64,000 bases of DNA from Rugosimonospora africana (GTDB lineage: Bacteria; Actinomycetota; Actinomycetes; Mycobacteriales; Micromonosporaceae), in NCBI RefSeq assembly GCF_016862975.1, contig NZ_BONZ01000031.1, positions 57,583-121,582 of the forward strand, in the 5' to 3' direction. How positions within the stretch are numbered: position 1 is the stretch's first letter; every line of letters begins with the position of its first letter. Of the stretch, positions 18,001 through 26,158 are shown piece after piece. Below the pieces are notes generated by a model. That model was not told where the DNA came from, did no database searches, and was given only the letters and a program-made list of their open reading frames with translations. A program made the position numbers and the translations under genes.

Positions 18001-21000
18001 GGTGAACCAGTCGGTGCTCTCGGCGCCGTTGCGTGCGACAGCCACCACTGTCCGGCCGAGTGCGTCGATCTCCACGCTGCCGGGCGTGTTCCAGTGGCCA
18101 CGGTAGGCGGCCGCCGCGTCGCCGTGGGTACGGCCCGCGTTGTCGTTCGCGTCGTACGTGTAGGACTCCCACGGCGTGGGCGTGTACGTGTCCGGATCCG
18201 TGAGGTCGCCCGGGATTCCGAAGACGACTCGCTTCTGGCCGCCGTCGGGGCTCACTGTGCGCACCACGCGGCCCAACGGGTCGTAGAACTGGGTCGTGCG
18301 CTGGCCGAGCTGGGCGCCGGCGGGCGGGGCGTAGTCGAACCCGGTGGAGAAGTACGGCTCGTACTCGGCGATCACGCGGCCCTTGTTGTCGAAGACGTGC
18401 GATCCCGACACCACCACGTTGTCGACATCCGCGGCGCCCCTGGTACGCCCGACCGTGTCGCCAGCGGGTGCCAGGTCACCCTCGGGCAGGACGGCGCCGC
18501 CGAACGCCGGATCGCCGAAGAGCGTCTCCTCGGCCTGGGCGCGGCTCTGCAGGATCCGGCCGAACCCGTCCGAGAACTCGACCGAGACGATCGTGTCGTC
18601 GCGCTGCTCCGGCGGCACGTCGGTCTGGCTGTCGTGGAACATCCGCCGGGTGCTGCGCACCGACGCGGGTACCCCCCGCTCGGCGAAGGCCCGCAGGTCG
18701 TAACTCATCCGGACGCTCGGTTCGACCAGGTCCCCGCCGCCGTCGCGGCCGCGGACGAACTGGGCCGTGACCAGTCCGGCCGGCGAGAAGACGACGCTGC
18801 TCGTGTTGCCGTTGGCGTCCGTGGCCTCGCACGGCTGCAGCAGGCGGTAGTCGTACGTGGCCGACGTCGCCAGGCCGGCCGCGTCCACGATGGCCACGGG
18901 CAGCAGGTCGTGCTGGTCGTACACGGTCGTGGTCGGCGCGCCCATGGGATCCAGGGACTGCAGCACGAGTCCGCGCGGGATCGCGCCCGCGGTCTGTACG
19001 TCATAGCGGCGGCTCACGGTCGCCACGTAGTAGCCACCGGGCGAGCCGGGCACGTCGGAGTCGGCGTAGTGCGCGTATCCGGCCAGCGGCGGCATGCGGT
19101 CCCGGAATGCCTGCGGGTATTCGGCCGGCCACACCGGCGCCGCCCCGGGCACCAGGTACGGTGGGCGGTCCACGCCGTCGGGGTGGAGAGCGTCGAGCAG
19201 GTCGTCGGTGAAGGCGAACGTCTCGGCCCGGACAGGCAGACCGTGATCGCCCAGGGCGCCCAGCGGCAGGCCCAGGAAGGCCGGGCCGTCGTAGAACGTA
19301 CGCGCGTGCGCGAACGCCCGCAGCGCCATCCCGTCCGGCAGTTGTCCACTGAGGACGGTGTCGCGCAGCTCGAACACCGAGGGCCGGCCGTCGTTGACCA
19401 CCTCGAAGCTGCCCGTGCGGGCCACCCGGTCGACGAGGTAGAGGCCGTCGTCGTCGCGGCGGGCGTACTCGGTGGTGGTGTAGCTGGCCAGGTACGGCTC
19501 GGTGGGGGAGGCGGACGCGGCGAGCGGGTCGCGTCCGCGCGGCACGGCCGTCGACAGCCGCCTCGCGGCGAGCCCGTACGCGTCGTAGCCGTCCACAAAG
19601 CTCAGCCTGGTGAGCGGCTCGTTCCCGCGCTCCCACTGAGTGACCCGGGAAGCGATGGGGAACGCGAAGAAGACGCGCTGCCTGGTCAGCTCGCCCGGCT
19701 GCAACGGCGACTCCTCCCGGACCCCACCCAGCGCCTCGGTCACCGTGTACGGCCGCGCCTGCCGGTCGGTGCCGTCGAGCGCGTACAGCTCGGTGCGCAG
19801 CACCTGACCGCGCAGGGCCCGCAGTGCCGAGCGCCGGTCGGCTCTGGGCAATCCGGCCAGGAACGCGTTCAGGTCGGCCGGGCGGGACAGCAGTGGGGTG
19901 TCGCCGGACCAGTACTCGGCACTGAGGTCGAGTTCGGTCCAGTCGCCGGCCTCGATGGCGGCAACCGGACCCGGGTGGAACCAGGTCTTCGTCACGGTCG
20001 GCGGGGAGAAGTGCTCGGGCGGTACGCCGTCGGCGCCCGTACCGACCGTCTCCGTGTCGAAGTGTTCGACCATGGCGAACCCGCGGAATTCGCGCTCCAC
20101 GCCGTCCCAGTAGCCGTGGTGGTACCGGTACTCCGTGGTGAGCCGACCGCCCGAGATCTGGTCGGTCACCTCCACCTGGGCGACCGCCTGCACGGGGAAC
20201 GGCAGCGTGGTCCGCCACCGCGTAGCCGGACTCCTCGCATCGCGCAGGTAGTCGGTCGTGGAGGCCCGGTACCGCACGGTCGTCTTGGCCCCGAGGCCGT
20301 TGTCCATTGTGGTCAGCAGGTACGGCTTGGTCCCGCCGGTGAAGTCGAGGAAGCGCAGATTCGGTCGGCCGGAGCCGTCGGCCGCACGGCTGTAGAGCAG
20401 GCCGGAGGTGCCCGTGCCGTGCAGATCGGTGAGCTGGAGCGCATCCAGGTTCGCCACCCAGGGCGTACCGGTCACGATCACTGGGCTAGGGGTCCAGTCG
20501 TTGCCCGACAGGTTCCCCCACACCGTGACTCGCCCGTCGTCCACGTAGAGCAGGTCCGCGACTCCGTCGCCGTCCACATCTCCGAGCAGGAGCCGGCGCG
20601 GGTCGTAGTCGTCGGGCAGCCGCGGTGAGTGGCGCATCGTCACCTTGTCGCCCCACCGACCGTGGCCGAGGTTCGGCCAGTACGCGATGGAGCCGCTCTG
20701 CATCAGCACGAGGTCGGTCAAGCCGTCGCCGGTCATGTCCGCCAGGCGCACCCGGGGATCGGCCAGGTCCACGGCGGGACCGGGCGGGCTCACCACGGCC
20801 GTGCGCCGCCAGGCCAGCCGGGGGTCCGGATCGTTGAACCACGTCGACAGCCGGGTGCCCGAACTCAGCACGTCGGTGAGGCCGTCGCCGTCGAGGTCCA
20901 CGAGCTTCACGCTCGGGTCGGCCAGCGCGACACTCGGCGCCTGACGGTAACGCTGGAACGTCCGCTGTGACCAACCGCCCGCGAAGGTGGTGGGGAAGTA

Positions 21001-22515
21001 CCCGGCCGCACCCTCGTCCGGCGAGACCATCAGGTCGAGCCGGCCGTCGCCGTCCGCGTCCAGGAGCCTCCCGGTGGTGCCGAGCGGGAACGGCGGCGCT
21101 TGCGCGAAGGTGCGGGGCCGGTCGAACTGCCCGTTGCCATTGTTGCGCCAGAATCGTTGCGCGGCGCCGAGCTCGACCACGTCGGGCAGGCCGATTCCGC
21201 GCAGGTCGACCAGGGCCAGGGTCGGATCGCTCAGTGAGGCCGTGGGCAGGCCGGGCCCGGTCACCGGCGCGAACCGCCGGGCCGCGGGGTCGAACGCGGA
21301 GTAGTCGAACCTGACCGAGGGGAGGGCTTCCTCAGCGGACGCCGGATCAGGGCTGCCGCCGGAGCCGTCGCCCAGACCGCCGAGCCCGTCGCCCAGACCG
21401 CCGGGGCCGCCGGCTGGACCGCCGGGGCCGTCTCCGGGGCCGCCGGCCGGGCCGCCGGGGCCGTCGCCCGGACCGCCGGGACCGTCGCCTGAACCGTCGC
21501 CTGAGCCGTTGCCCGAACCGGTGCCTGAACCGGCGCCCGAACCGGCCCCGGCACCCGATCCGGACGCGGCCTCGTCGATGCCGACGGCGGTGAATCCCGC
21601 GAGCAGCGAGACTCCGTTGAAGCCCGCCTGCACATAGTCGAGCCGGTACTCGCGGGCCACCCGCGCCACACCGTCGGCCGCGTGCGTGGTGACCCGGATC
21701 GTGTCGCAGCGAAGCGTCGTCCTGATCTCGAAACCGGAGCGGTACTGGGAAAACGGGTCCGGCCGCGGTGAGTATCCAAAGTCGACGGTCACGAGAAACG
21801 ACGCGGTCGCCGGGTCACCATAGTCGGCGTAGGAGATCCGCGCGAGCAGTGGCTGGCTCCAGGAGTGACTCGGTTCGGTGCTTTCGTCCCGCAGATACTC
21901 GTACCGGATCAGGTTGCCCAGCGGATCGGCGGTCTCGGTGATCCGCCATCCGAAGACGCGACCCTGCCCGCTCGGGTCGGCCACCACCGCGGGATCGCGC
22001 CAGCCGGCCGGTGCGTCCTGCGGACGGGGTGTGCCGTATCGGGTGCGCATCCCGTCCCTGGTGCGCACCTCCCAGTAGTCGTCCGTGGCGTCGCTCACGT
22101 GCTCGATGCGCGCGAACATCCCCTCGGAACGGGGCCGGTACCGCACCCGGCCCGGGTACGCGCCCGCGACCGGTACGAGATCCTCGGCCCCGGACAGGAT
22201 GAACACGTCGGCGTCGTGCCCGCCGTCCACATAGGTCGGTACGCCGAACGACGTCTTTCGGGTCACGCCGGGCAGGCCGAGCCGCCAGCCCAGCCCGAAC
22301 GGTCCGTTACCCGTACCCGTGCTGTACCCGAGCGTCAATTGCGGTTGCAGGCCGTGGCGGCCGGCCGGAACGGCAATCGGGACCGAGCAGTTGCCGGTGC
22401 CGGTGAACAGGTCGGGTGAGAACTTCTCACCCAGGCCGCTCACCGCGCCGCCGCCCTTCGGCAACGAGACCACCGATGCCGGGGACGCCGTGTCGCTCGT
22501 ACCGTCTGCGCTCAT
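15088..22515 (-). CDS. Tc toxin TcB-TcC fusion (SpvB, FG-GAP, RHS cocoon) with unknown C-terminal effector
   Basis: A 2475-residue TcB-TcC fusion. The order is an SpvB domain (about 15-310, with GGGAVSGLGEKFSPDLFTGTG), a 75-residue Gly/Pro/Ser/Asp-rich insert (about 318-392), FG-GAP/VCBS repeats of the TcB beta-propeller (about 400-660, such as LVDLDGDGLTDVLSS and LLGDVDGDGVADLLYVDD), then TcdB middle regions and RHS/YD repeats forming the cocoon. The conserved RHS core ends at YVYAYGNPMNWHDPSGR near residue 2160; in the family an aspartyl autoprotease cleaves just after this, releasing the effector inside the cocoon. The remaining 310 residues are the hypervariable effector: coiled-coil, a Pro/Gly-rich linker, and two hydrophobic segments near 2350 and 2390. 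I do not recognise its activity. The ATG has GGGGGA about 8 bases upstream. Confidence 0.9.
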   Translation of the reverse strand: MSADGTSDTASPASVVSLPKGGGAVSGLGEKFSPDLFTGTGNCSVPIAVPAGRHGLQPQLTLGYSTGTGNGPFGLGWRLGLPGVTRKTSFGVPTYVDGGHDADVFILSGAEDLVPVAGAYPGRVRYRPRSEGMFARIEHVSDATDDYWEVRTRDGMRTRYGTPRPQDAPAGWRDPAVVADPSGQGRVFGWRITETADPLGNLIRYEYLRDESTEPSHSWSQPLLARISYADYGDPATASFLVTVDFGYSPRPDPFSQYRSGFEIRTTLRCDTIRVTTHAADGVARVAREYRLDYVQAGFNGVSLLAGFTAVGIDEAASGSGAGAGSGAGSGTGSGNGSGDGSGDGPGGPGDGPGGPAGGPGDGPGGPAGGPGGLGDGLGGLGDGSGGSPDPASAEEALPSVRFDYSAFDPAARRFAPVTGPGLPTASLSDPTLALVDLRGIGLPDVVELGAAQRFWRNNGNGQFDRPRTFAQAPPFPLGTTGRLLDADGDGRLDLMVSPDEGAAGYFPTTFAGGWSQRTFQRYRQAPSVALADPSVKLVDLDGDGLTDVLSSGTRLSTWFNDPDPRLAWRRTAVVSPPGPAVDLADPRVRLADMTGDGLTDLVLMQSGSIAYWPNLGHGRWGDKVTMRHSPRLPDDYDPRRLLLGDVDGDGVADLLYVDDGRVTVWGNLSGNDWTPSPVIVTGTPWVANLDALQLTDLHGTGTSGLLYSRAADGSGRPNLRFLDFTGGTKPYLLTTMDNGLGAKTTVRYRASTTDYLRDARSPATRWRTTLPFPVQAVAQVEVTDQISGGRLTTEYRYHHGYWDGVEREFRGFAMVEHFDTETVGTGADGVPPEHFSPPTVTKTWFHPGPVAAIEAGDWTELDLSAEYWSGDTPLLSRPADLNAFLAGLPRADRRSALRALRGQVLRTELYALDGTDRQARPYTVTEALGGVREESPLQPGELTRQRVFFAFPIASRVTQWERGNEPLTRLSFVDGYDAYGLAARRLSTAVPRGRDPLAASASPTEPYLASYTTTEYARRDDDGLYLVDRVARTGSFEVVNDGRPSVFELRDTVLSGQLPDGMALRAFAHARTFYDGPAFLGLPLGALGDHGLPVRAETFAFTDDLLDALHPDGVDRPPYLVPGAAPVWPAEYPQAFRDRMPPLAGYAHYADSDVPGSPGGYYVATVSRRYDVQTAGAIPRGLVLQSLDPMGAPTTTVYDQHDLLPVAIVDAAGLATSATYDYRLLQPCEATDANGNTSSVVFSPAGLVTAQFVRGRDGGGDLVEPSVRMSYDLRAFAERGVPASVRSTRRMFHDSQTDVPPEQRDDTIVSVEFSDGFGRILQSRAQAEETLFGDPAFGGAVLPEGDLAPAGDTVGRTRGAADVDNVVVSGSHVFDNKGRVIAEYEPYFSTGFDYAPPAGAQLGQRTTQFYDPLGRVVRTVSPDGGQKRVVFGIPGDLTDPDTYTPTPWESYTYDANDNAGRTHGDAAAAYRGHWNTPGSVEIDALGRTVVAVARNGAESTDWFTTRSVYDIHGNVVSIVDALGRTAFSARFDLAKRRWRVESLDAGRRDSVPNPVGSTVEVRDGRGALTLSAHDALRRPVLTWARDGAGGPVTLRHMVEYGDAGTPDQPAADRAAARAQNLLGRPVRQRDEAGLVTVTAMDFAGNLIESTRRVIADAPVLASYRGAQANGWRISPFRVEWTPAPGQTQAARDAELVEATGYTTNTSYDALGRVVRHLFPSDVAGGRRMLVPTYNRSGGIETLTLDGAVHIQRVAYDAKGQRTLIAYGNGVMTRYAYDPHTFRLVRERSERYKVDGVTYRPVGAAIEDHGYDYDLVGNLQTLRERAPGSGIPNNPDALGVSDPVLRGLIGRGDALDRRFSYDPLYRLLTATGREFQAPPAGSPWTDQPRGDDATQTQAYTESYGYDALANLLSLAHDAVGGARRTFTLAAPGNQLQRMSVGQTAYDYTFDANGNQLSETTTRHFTWNHAGRLSAFATQVPLAEPSVHAQYLYDSSGRRVKKLVRRQGGAVEVVHYLGEVFEHHRWAATEDSQNNHIHVMDERRRVALVRVGPAHPDDLGPAVAVHLSDHLGSSTAVLDDAGALVNREEYTPYGETSFGSFARKRYRFTGKERDEESGLGYHGARYLSPWTGRWTACDPDGVANGPSLYVYAYGNPMNWHDPSGRSPEGGDAVSRSVEDYQGRVDALERRFEETARRLGQVSDEITGSTRQVLADLKNMGAGAPDPEVKLPQGFDARLIQVRRELDALAAEARADAVAGKALRGDVARNMQNSREVPYREVVAKTIAKLNDLTERIAEHTTLVNRMVQWWGPRGWFRGGSSPAPGPGKPPGPPGRPGATAEPEGPLKGMSGATLLRLAGLAILVMDLFNNFSARHSYEVAKGIAGTAATDVAAEMILGRACMRASILLTFFGGMRSDNAQLNQALEEKEARELGEKALRSRIWDRFERHYTEGYEAAQNYVIEQIIREDAEQRARR
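21345..21560 (-). repeat. Gly/Pro/Asp/Ser low-complexity tract inside the TcB-TcC gene
   Basis: The DNA is an imperfect array of short GGC/CCG-type units, encoding runs such as GSGTGSGNGSGDGSG and GGPAGGPGDGPGG. It sits between the SpvB domain and the beta-propeller, where classical TcB proteins have a short linker. It is in frame and likely a flexible, length-variable loop. Confidence 0.8.
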
Positions 22516-22578
22516 GTCGTTTCCCCCACGGGTCGGCTAGGGACGCGGTGACCGGACCTTCTCGCGCGTCATCGGGGA

Positions 22579-22641
22579 GGCGTTCCATCCCGTTCCACCG
22601 CGATGTGGAACCCACTGCGACCTGGAACGGGATGGAACGCC
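22579..22641. promoter_or_regulatory. Perfect 19-bp inverted repeat in the Tc/lanL divergent promoter region
   Basis: The arms GGCGTTCCATCCCGTTCCA (22579-22597) and its exact complement (22623-22641) are separated by 25 bp. Each arm contains two GTTCCA/TGGAAC half-sites 10 bp apart, one helical turn. A fifth half-site (GTGGAAC, 22605-22611) forms a second palindrome with the inner left half-site. The element lies between the divergent starts of the TcB-TcC gene (22515) and lanL (22674), so it could be a shared operator for a dimeric or tetrameric regulator. If transcribed it could also fold into a long hairpin in the lanL leader. The regulator is unknown. Confidence 0.75.
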
Positions 22642-22673
22642 GGATCGGGCAACGGTTTGAGTGGGAGTGTGCG

Positions 22674-25600
22674 ATGGGGTTCAGGGATGGGGCGGATCTG
22701 CCCGACAACGCGCGCGGAAACGGCGACGTGTCGCCATTGATCGATATCGCGCGGGCGGTCCTGGCCAGGATGGGCGCCGGGGCGTGGACCGTGGATGTCG
22801 GCGAGTTCTGGTGCAGTCTCAAGCCACCGGGTGCGCGGTTGCCCGGGCAGGGCTGGAAACTGCACGTCTCGGCCAACCAGCTGACCGCGCCGGTGGTGCT
22901 GGCCCGGGTCACCGAACTTCTGGTCGGGCAGGACTGCCCGTTCAAGTTCGCGCGGGGCCGCAGGGAACTGGGCAAGTTGCTGTCCAACCGGATCCGCCGC
23001 GGCTCCGGCGGCAAGTTCATCACCGTGTACCCGGACAACGACGCACAACTGCGGCACCTGGCCGAACTGCTGGACCGGGCAACGGACGGGCTGGGTGGGC
23101 CGCGGATCCTGTCCGACCGCCAGTTGCGCCCCGGCAGCAGCGTTTACTACCGGTACGGTGTGATCAGCAACCCGTCCGTGCTGACGAACGACGGCATGTT
23201 CGAGTCGATGTTGACTGGTCCGGACGGTGAACTGATCAAGGACGAGCGGCGGCCGCTGTTCAGCCCGCCGCCCTGGGTGGAGCCGCCACTGCCGTCACCG
23301 ACGTCGCCCGCACCGGTATCGCCCGCTCCGGCACCGCCCGCATTGGCATCGCCCGCATTGGCATCGCCCGCGTTGACACCGGCGCCGTCGGAGGACATCG
23401 CCGCGCCCGTGGTGCTGATCGGGGACCGGTTCGAGGTGCGCGGCGCGATCCGGCACTCGTACCGCGGCGGTGTGTACCGGGCCGTCGACCGGGAGACCGG
23501 CGCCGAGGTGGTGCTGAAGCAGGCCCGCCGGCACACCCTCAGCTCGCTGATCGGTACGGACGCGTGCGACATGCTGCGTCATGAGGCCGAGATGCTCGAC
23601 CTGTTCGGGCCGCTGGGTCTGGCCCCGCACCGGGTGGCGCTGGTAGCCCATCAGGACAGCCTGTATCTCGCCCAGGATCTGGTACCCGGGCAGACCCTCA
23701 ACGCCTGGGTCGTCGACCGGGCCGCGTCGGAGTGGCACGGGGCCGGGGCCCCGTGGCCGGAGGTGCTGGACAAGGTCCACCGGCTGGTCGAGTTGGTCGA
23801 CGCGGTGCACCGCCGGGACATCGTGTTTCGCGACCTCAAACCCAACAACGTGATGGTCACGCCGGACGGCCGGCTGCGGCTGATCGACCTGGAGTGCGCG
23901 GTGCGCACCGGTTCTCGCGTCCTGCCGTTCGCCACGCCCGGCTACGCGGCACCCGAACAGCTCGACGCGCCGCCGGTCGGGCCGGCGCCGTCACCCCGCG
24001 CCGACCTGTTCGGCCTCGGCGCCACGATCTTCTACCTCGCCTCCGGCATCGAGCCGGTGCTACCCACCGACCGGCCCGCGTCGCGCCGTGGTGAAGAACG
24101 CCGGGCCGTGCTGCTGTACCGTGCGGGCGCACGGATGCCTGCCGTGCGGGCGCTGGCCCCGCTGATCGCCGGGCTCACCGCAGACGACCCGGAGCAACGG
24201 TGGAGCCTGGACCGGGCGCGCGAATTTCTCACCGCGACCGCAACCGCAACCGTGACCGCAACCGCAACCGCAACCGCAACCGCAACCGTGACCGCGGCCG
24301 CGGACCGCGCGGCCGGCCGGGCGCCCCAGGCTGGGGCGGGGGCCGGGGCGAGCGCCGGCGTCTGGGCGAAGCCCGGCTCCATGGGGGAGGCCGGTCTCGG
24401 CGCCGCGACGGCCTCGCCCGCGGAATCCGACCAGCTTCTGGCCGACGGACTGCGTCATAGCCTGCGTTCCATGACACCGGGGCGCCGGTGGCTGTGGTCC
24501 CCGGGCGAGGGCGGCCGACTCACCGATCCCTGCTGCGTGCAGCACGGCGCCGCCGGAGTGCTCGCCGTACTCACCCGGGCCGCCGGCATTCCCGTCGCGG
24601 GCGGCGCCGGCGTCGGCATGGGTGTTGGCGTCGGCATGGGTGTTGGCGTCGGCGAACTGCGCGACGGGATCGCGACGGTTGCCTACTGGATCGACAGGCG
24701 TTCCCGGGACACCGAGAAGGTTCTGCCGGGACTCTACTTTGGACGGTCGGGTATCGCCTGGGCCCTGTACGACGCGGCCACGCTGCTCGGCGACGGCACG
24801 CTCGCCGAGCGGGCGGTGGATCTGATCGGCGAGGTACCGGTGCGGTGGCCCAACCCGGACGTGTGCCACGGTGTGGCCGGCGCGGGCATGGCACACCTTC
24901 ACCTGTGGGCCGCCACCGGTGACCCGGCGCTGCGCGGACGTGCCGTCGAGGCCGCCGACGCGCTGCTCGACGCGGCCGTCGAGCGGGGTCGCGGGCTCGT
25001 CTGGCCGGTGTCGACGGATTTCGACTCCGGCTTCGCCGGGCAGAGCAACTACGGGTTCGCGCACGGCCTCGCCGGTGTCGGTGCCTTCTCGCTGTACGCC
25101 GGCCTGGCCACCGGGCGGCCCCAGTACCTGGACGCCGCCCGCCGGGCGGGCATCACACTGGTGTCCGGAGCCGACACGGTGGACGGGGCCGCGTACTGGA
25201 CCGCCGGGGTGGACGGCGACACGCAGCCCCGCGTGCACTGGTGCCACGGCTCCTCCGGTGTGGGTACCTTCCTCATCCGGCTGTGGGCAGTCACCGGCGA
25301 GCCCCGGGTGCGGGAGCTTGCCGAGGCCGCGGCGACCGCCGTGTACCGGGGCCGCTGGTACACCCGCCACGCGGCCTGCCACGGCCTCGCCGGCGACGCC
25401 GAGTTTCTGCTGGACGTCGCCGACCTGACCGGCGAGGCCCGCTACCGGAACTGGGCCCTGGAGTGCGCCGGCATCCTGCATGCCCGTCACGCGATCCGCG
25501 ACGAATTGATGGTCGTGACCGACGCCCCGGATGACGAGGATGTCTTCGTCGAGTACAACAGCGGCTTGGCCGGTGCCCTCGGGTTCCTGCTGCGGGTGCG

Positions 25601-25712
25601 CCACGGCGGCCCGCGGTGGTGGATGCTCGATCACCTCCTACCCTCGGCCGCCGGCCAGGCTCGGCATGCCGACGCCCGCATGACACGACAACCGCTGGCC
25701 GTCACGTCGTAG
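22674..25712 (+). CDS. lanL: Lanthipeptide synthetase, class IV-like (LanL: lyase-kinase-cyclase)
   Basis: A 1012-residue three-domain enzyme that phosphorylates Ser/Thr of a precursor peptide, eliminates phosphate and adds Cys to give (methyl)lanthionine. Residues 1-215 are the phospho-Ser/Thr lyase region (YYRYGVISNPSVLTNDG), followed by a Pro/Ala-rich linker. The kinase spans about 246-515, with Lys282, the catalytic FRDLKPNN (Asp387, Asn392) and IDLE (Asp405). After a Thr/Ala-rich linker, a LanC cyclase shows CHGVAG (His732), WCHG (Cys857) and CHGLAG (Cys902, His903). The three zinc ligands point to class IV rather than class III LanKC. The start at 22674 follows GGGAG; an in-frame ATG at 22632 lies inside the inverted repeat. 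The precursor gene follows 89 bp downstream. No transporter or protease gene is adjacent. Confidence 0.9.
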   Translation: MGFRDGADLPDNARGNGDVSPLIDIARAVLARMGAGAWTVDVGEFWCSLKPPGARLPGQGWKLHVSANQLTAPVVLARVTELLVGQDCPFKFARGRRELGKLLSNRIRRGSGGKFITVYPDNDAQLRHLAELLDRATDGLGGPRILSDRQLRPGSSVYYRYGVISNPSVLTNDGMFESMLTGPDGELIKDERRPLFSPPPWVEPPLPSPTSPAPVSPAPAPPALASPALASPALTPAPSEDIAAPVVLIGDRFEVRGAIRHSYRGGVYRAVDRETGAEVVLKQARRHTLSSLIGTDACDMLRHEAEMLDLFGPLGLAPHRVALVAHQDSLYLAQDLVPGQTLNAWVVDRAASEWHGAGAPWPEVLDKVHRLVELVDAVHRRDIVFRDLKPNNVMVTPDGRLRLIDLECAVRTGSRVLPFATPGYAAPEQLDAPPVGPAPSPRADLFGLGATIFYLASGIEPVLPTDRPASRRGEERRAVLLYRAGARMPAVRALAPLIAGLTADDPEQRWSLDRAREFLTATATATVTATATATATATVTAAADRAAGRAPQAGAGAGASAGVWAKPGSMGEAGLGAATASPAESDQLLADGLRHSLRSMTPGRRWLWSPGEGGRLTDPCCVQHGAAGVLAVLTRAAGIPVAGGAGVGMGVGVGMGVGVGELRDGIATVAYWIDRRSRDTEKVLPGLYFGRSGIAWALYDAATLLGDGTLAERAVDLIGEVPVRWPNPDVCHGVAGAGMAHLHLWAATGDPALRGRAVEAADALLDAAVERGRGLVWPVSTDFDSGFAGQSNYGFAHGLAGVGAFSLYAGLATGRPQYLDAARRAGITLVSGADTVDGAAYWTAGVDGDTQPRVHWCHGSSGVGTFLIRLWAVTGEPRVRELAEAAATAVYRGRWYTRHAACHGLAGDAEFLLDVADLTGEARYRNWALECAGILHARHAIRDELMVVTDAPDDEDVFVEYNSGLAGALGFLLRVRHGGPRWWMLDHLLPSAAGQARHADARMTRQPLAVTS
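24231..24298 (+). repeat. ACCGCA/ACCGTG hexanucleotide array in lanL
   Basis: About eleven consecutive 6-bp units encode an alternating Thr-Ala/Thr-Val tract between the kinase and cyclase domains. It is an in-frame, slippage-prone interdomain linker. Confidence 0.85.
24612..24647 (+). repeat. Two perfect 18-bp repeats in the lanL cyclase region
   Basis: Two identical 18-bp units encode VGMGVG twice, within a longer Gly/Val/Met run near the start of the cyclase domain. The tract extends what is normally a short loop between helices. Confidence 0.8.
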
Positions 25713-25801
25713 CGGCCTCGCGGATCGTGCCCCGCATACCCGGGGTGGTCTGCACGCCCATCCCGTTCAATCCGTACGAGCGCAGAAGGGAGGCGAAACC
25801 C

Positions 25802-25924
25802 ATGAGCACCGATGACGCTCTGCTGGAGCTGCTCCGGGCCGAACTCGACGACGCCGAGTTCACCCGGTGCTGCACCGGAAGCTGTGACAGCAACGACACC
25901 AACACCACCCAGACGGACTTCTGA
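25802..25924 (+). CDS. lanA: Lanthipeptide precursor peptide (LanA), 40 residues
   Basis: A 40-residue peptide starting at the ATG at 25802, preceded by a strong AGGGAGG ribosome binding site at about 9 bases. Residues 1-20 (MSTDDALLELLRAELDDAEF) form an acidic amphipathic helix with the LLELLRAEL pattern of class III/IV leaders. The remaining core contains three Cys (CCTGSC, residues 23-28) and many Ser/Thr (Thr21, Thr25, Ser27, Ser30, Thr33, Thr35, Thr36, Thr38), so several thioether rings are possible. No double-Gly cleavage site is present. It lies directly downstream of lanL and is followed by a perfect hairpin. Most Ser/Thr lie C-terminal to the Cys, which is unusual. It is easily missed because a longer in-frame reading frame begins upstream. 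Confidence 0.85.
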   Translation: MSTDDALLELLRAELDDAEFTRCCTGSCDSNDTNTTQTDF

Positions 25925-25968
25925 CCGGGCAGGCACCACGATCCGTCAGAAATCCACCAACCCAGATT

Positions 25969-25997
25969 GTGGTGGCGGGGCACTGCCCCGCCACCAC
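25969..25997 (+). terminator. Hairpin terminator after the lanthipeptide precursor
   Basis: A perfect 14-bp inverted repeat (GTGGTGGCGGGGCA and its complement, arms 25969-25982 and 25984-25997) lies 45 bp after the precursor stop. The arms almost touch, so the loop forms by opening inner pairs. There is no U-tract. It probably ends the lanL-lanA transcript or stabilises the precursor mRNA 3' end. Confidence 0.75.
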
Positions 25998-26158
25998 GGT
26001 CACGACAACGCGACGTCGCGCCAGATAGCTCACGCACCGGTGCCGCCCCCGGTTCACTGACCGGGTCCCATCGTCCAGAGTAGGACTTTGCGAACCGGAT
26101 CGGCCCGAACCCTTGATAGATTGCGGTGGATCTTCAATCTCTCGGGGCATAGGACGCG

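Noticed and set aside
16555..20628. A 1357-codon plus-strand open frame inside the TcB-TcC gene
   Set aside because: It is antisense to a gene with clear RHS and FG-GAP motifs, and its product is Arg/Gly/Val-rich with no domain. Long antisense frames are expected in such GC-rich DNA.
22579..22641. LexA/SOS box
   Set aside because: The half-sites are ordered GTTC...GAAC with long spacing, whereas the actinobacterial SOS box is GAAC-N4-GTTC.
24060..25634. A 524-codon minus-strand open frame opposite lanL
   Set aside because: It lies opposite the kinase and cyclase domains and is rich in Gly/Arg/Val/His with no recognisable feature.
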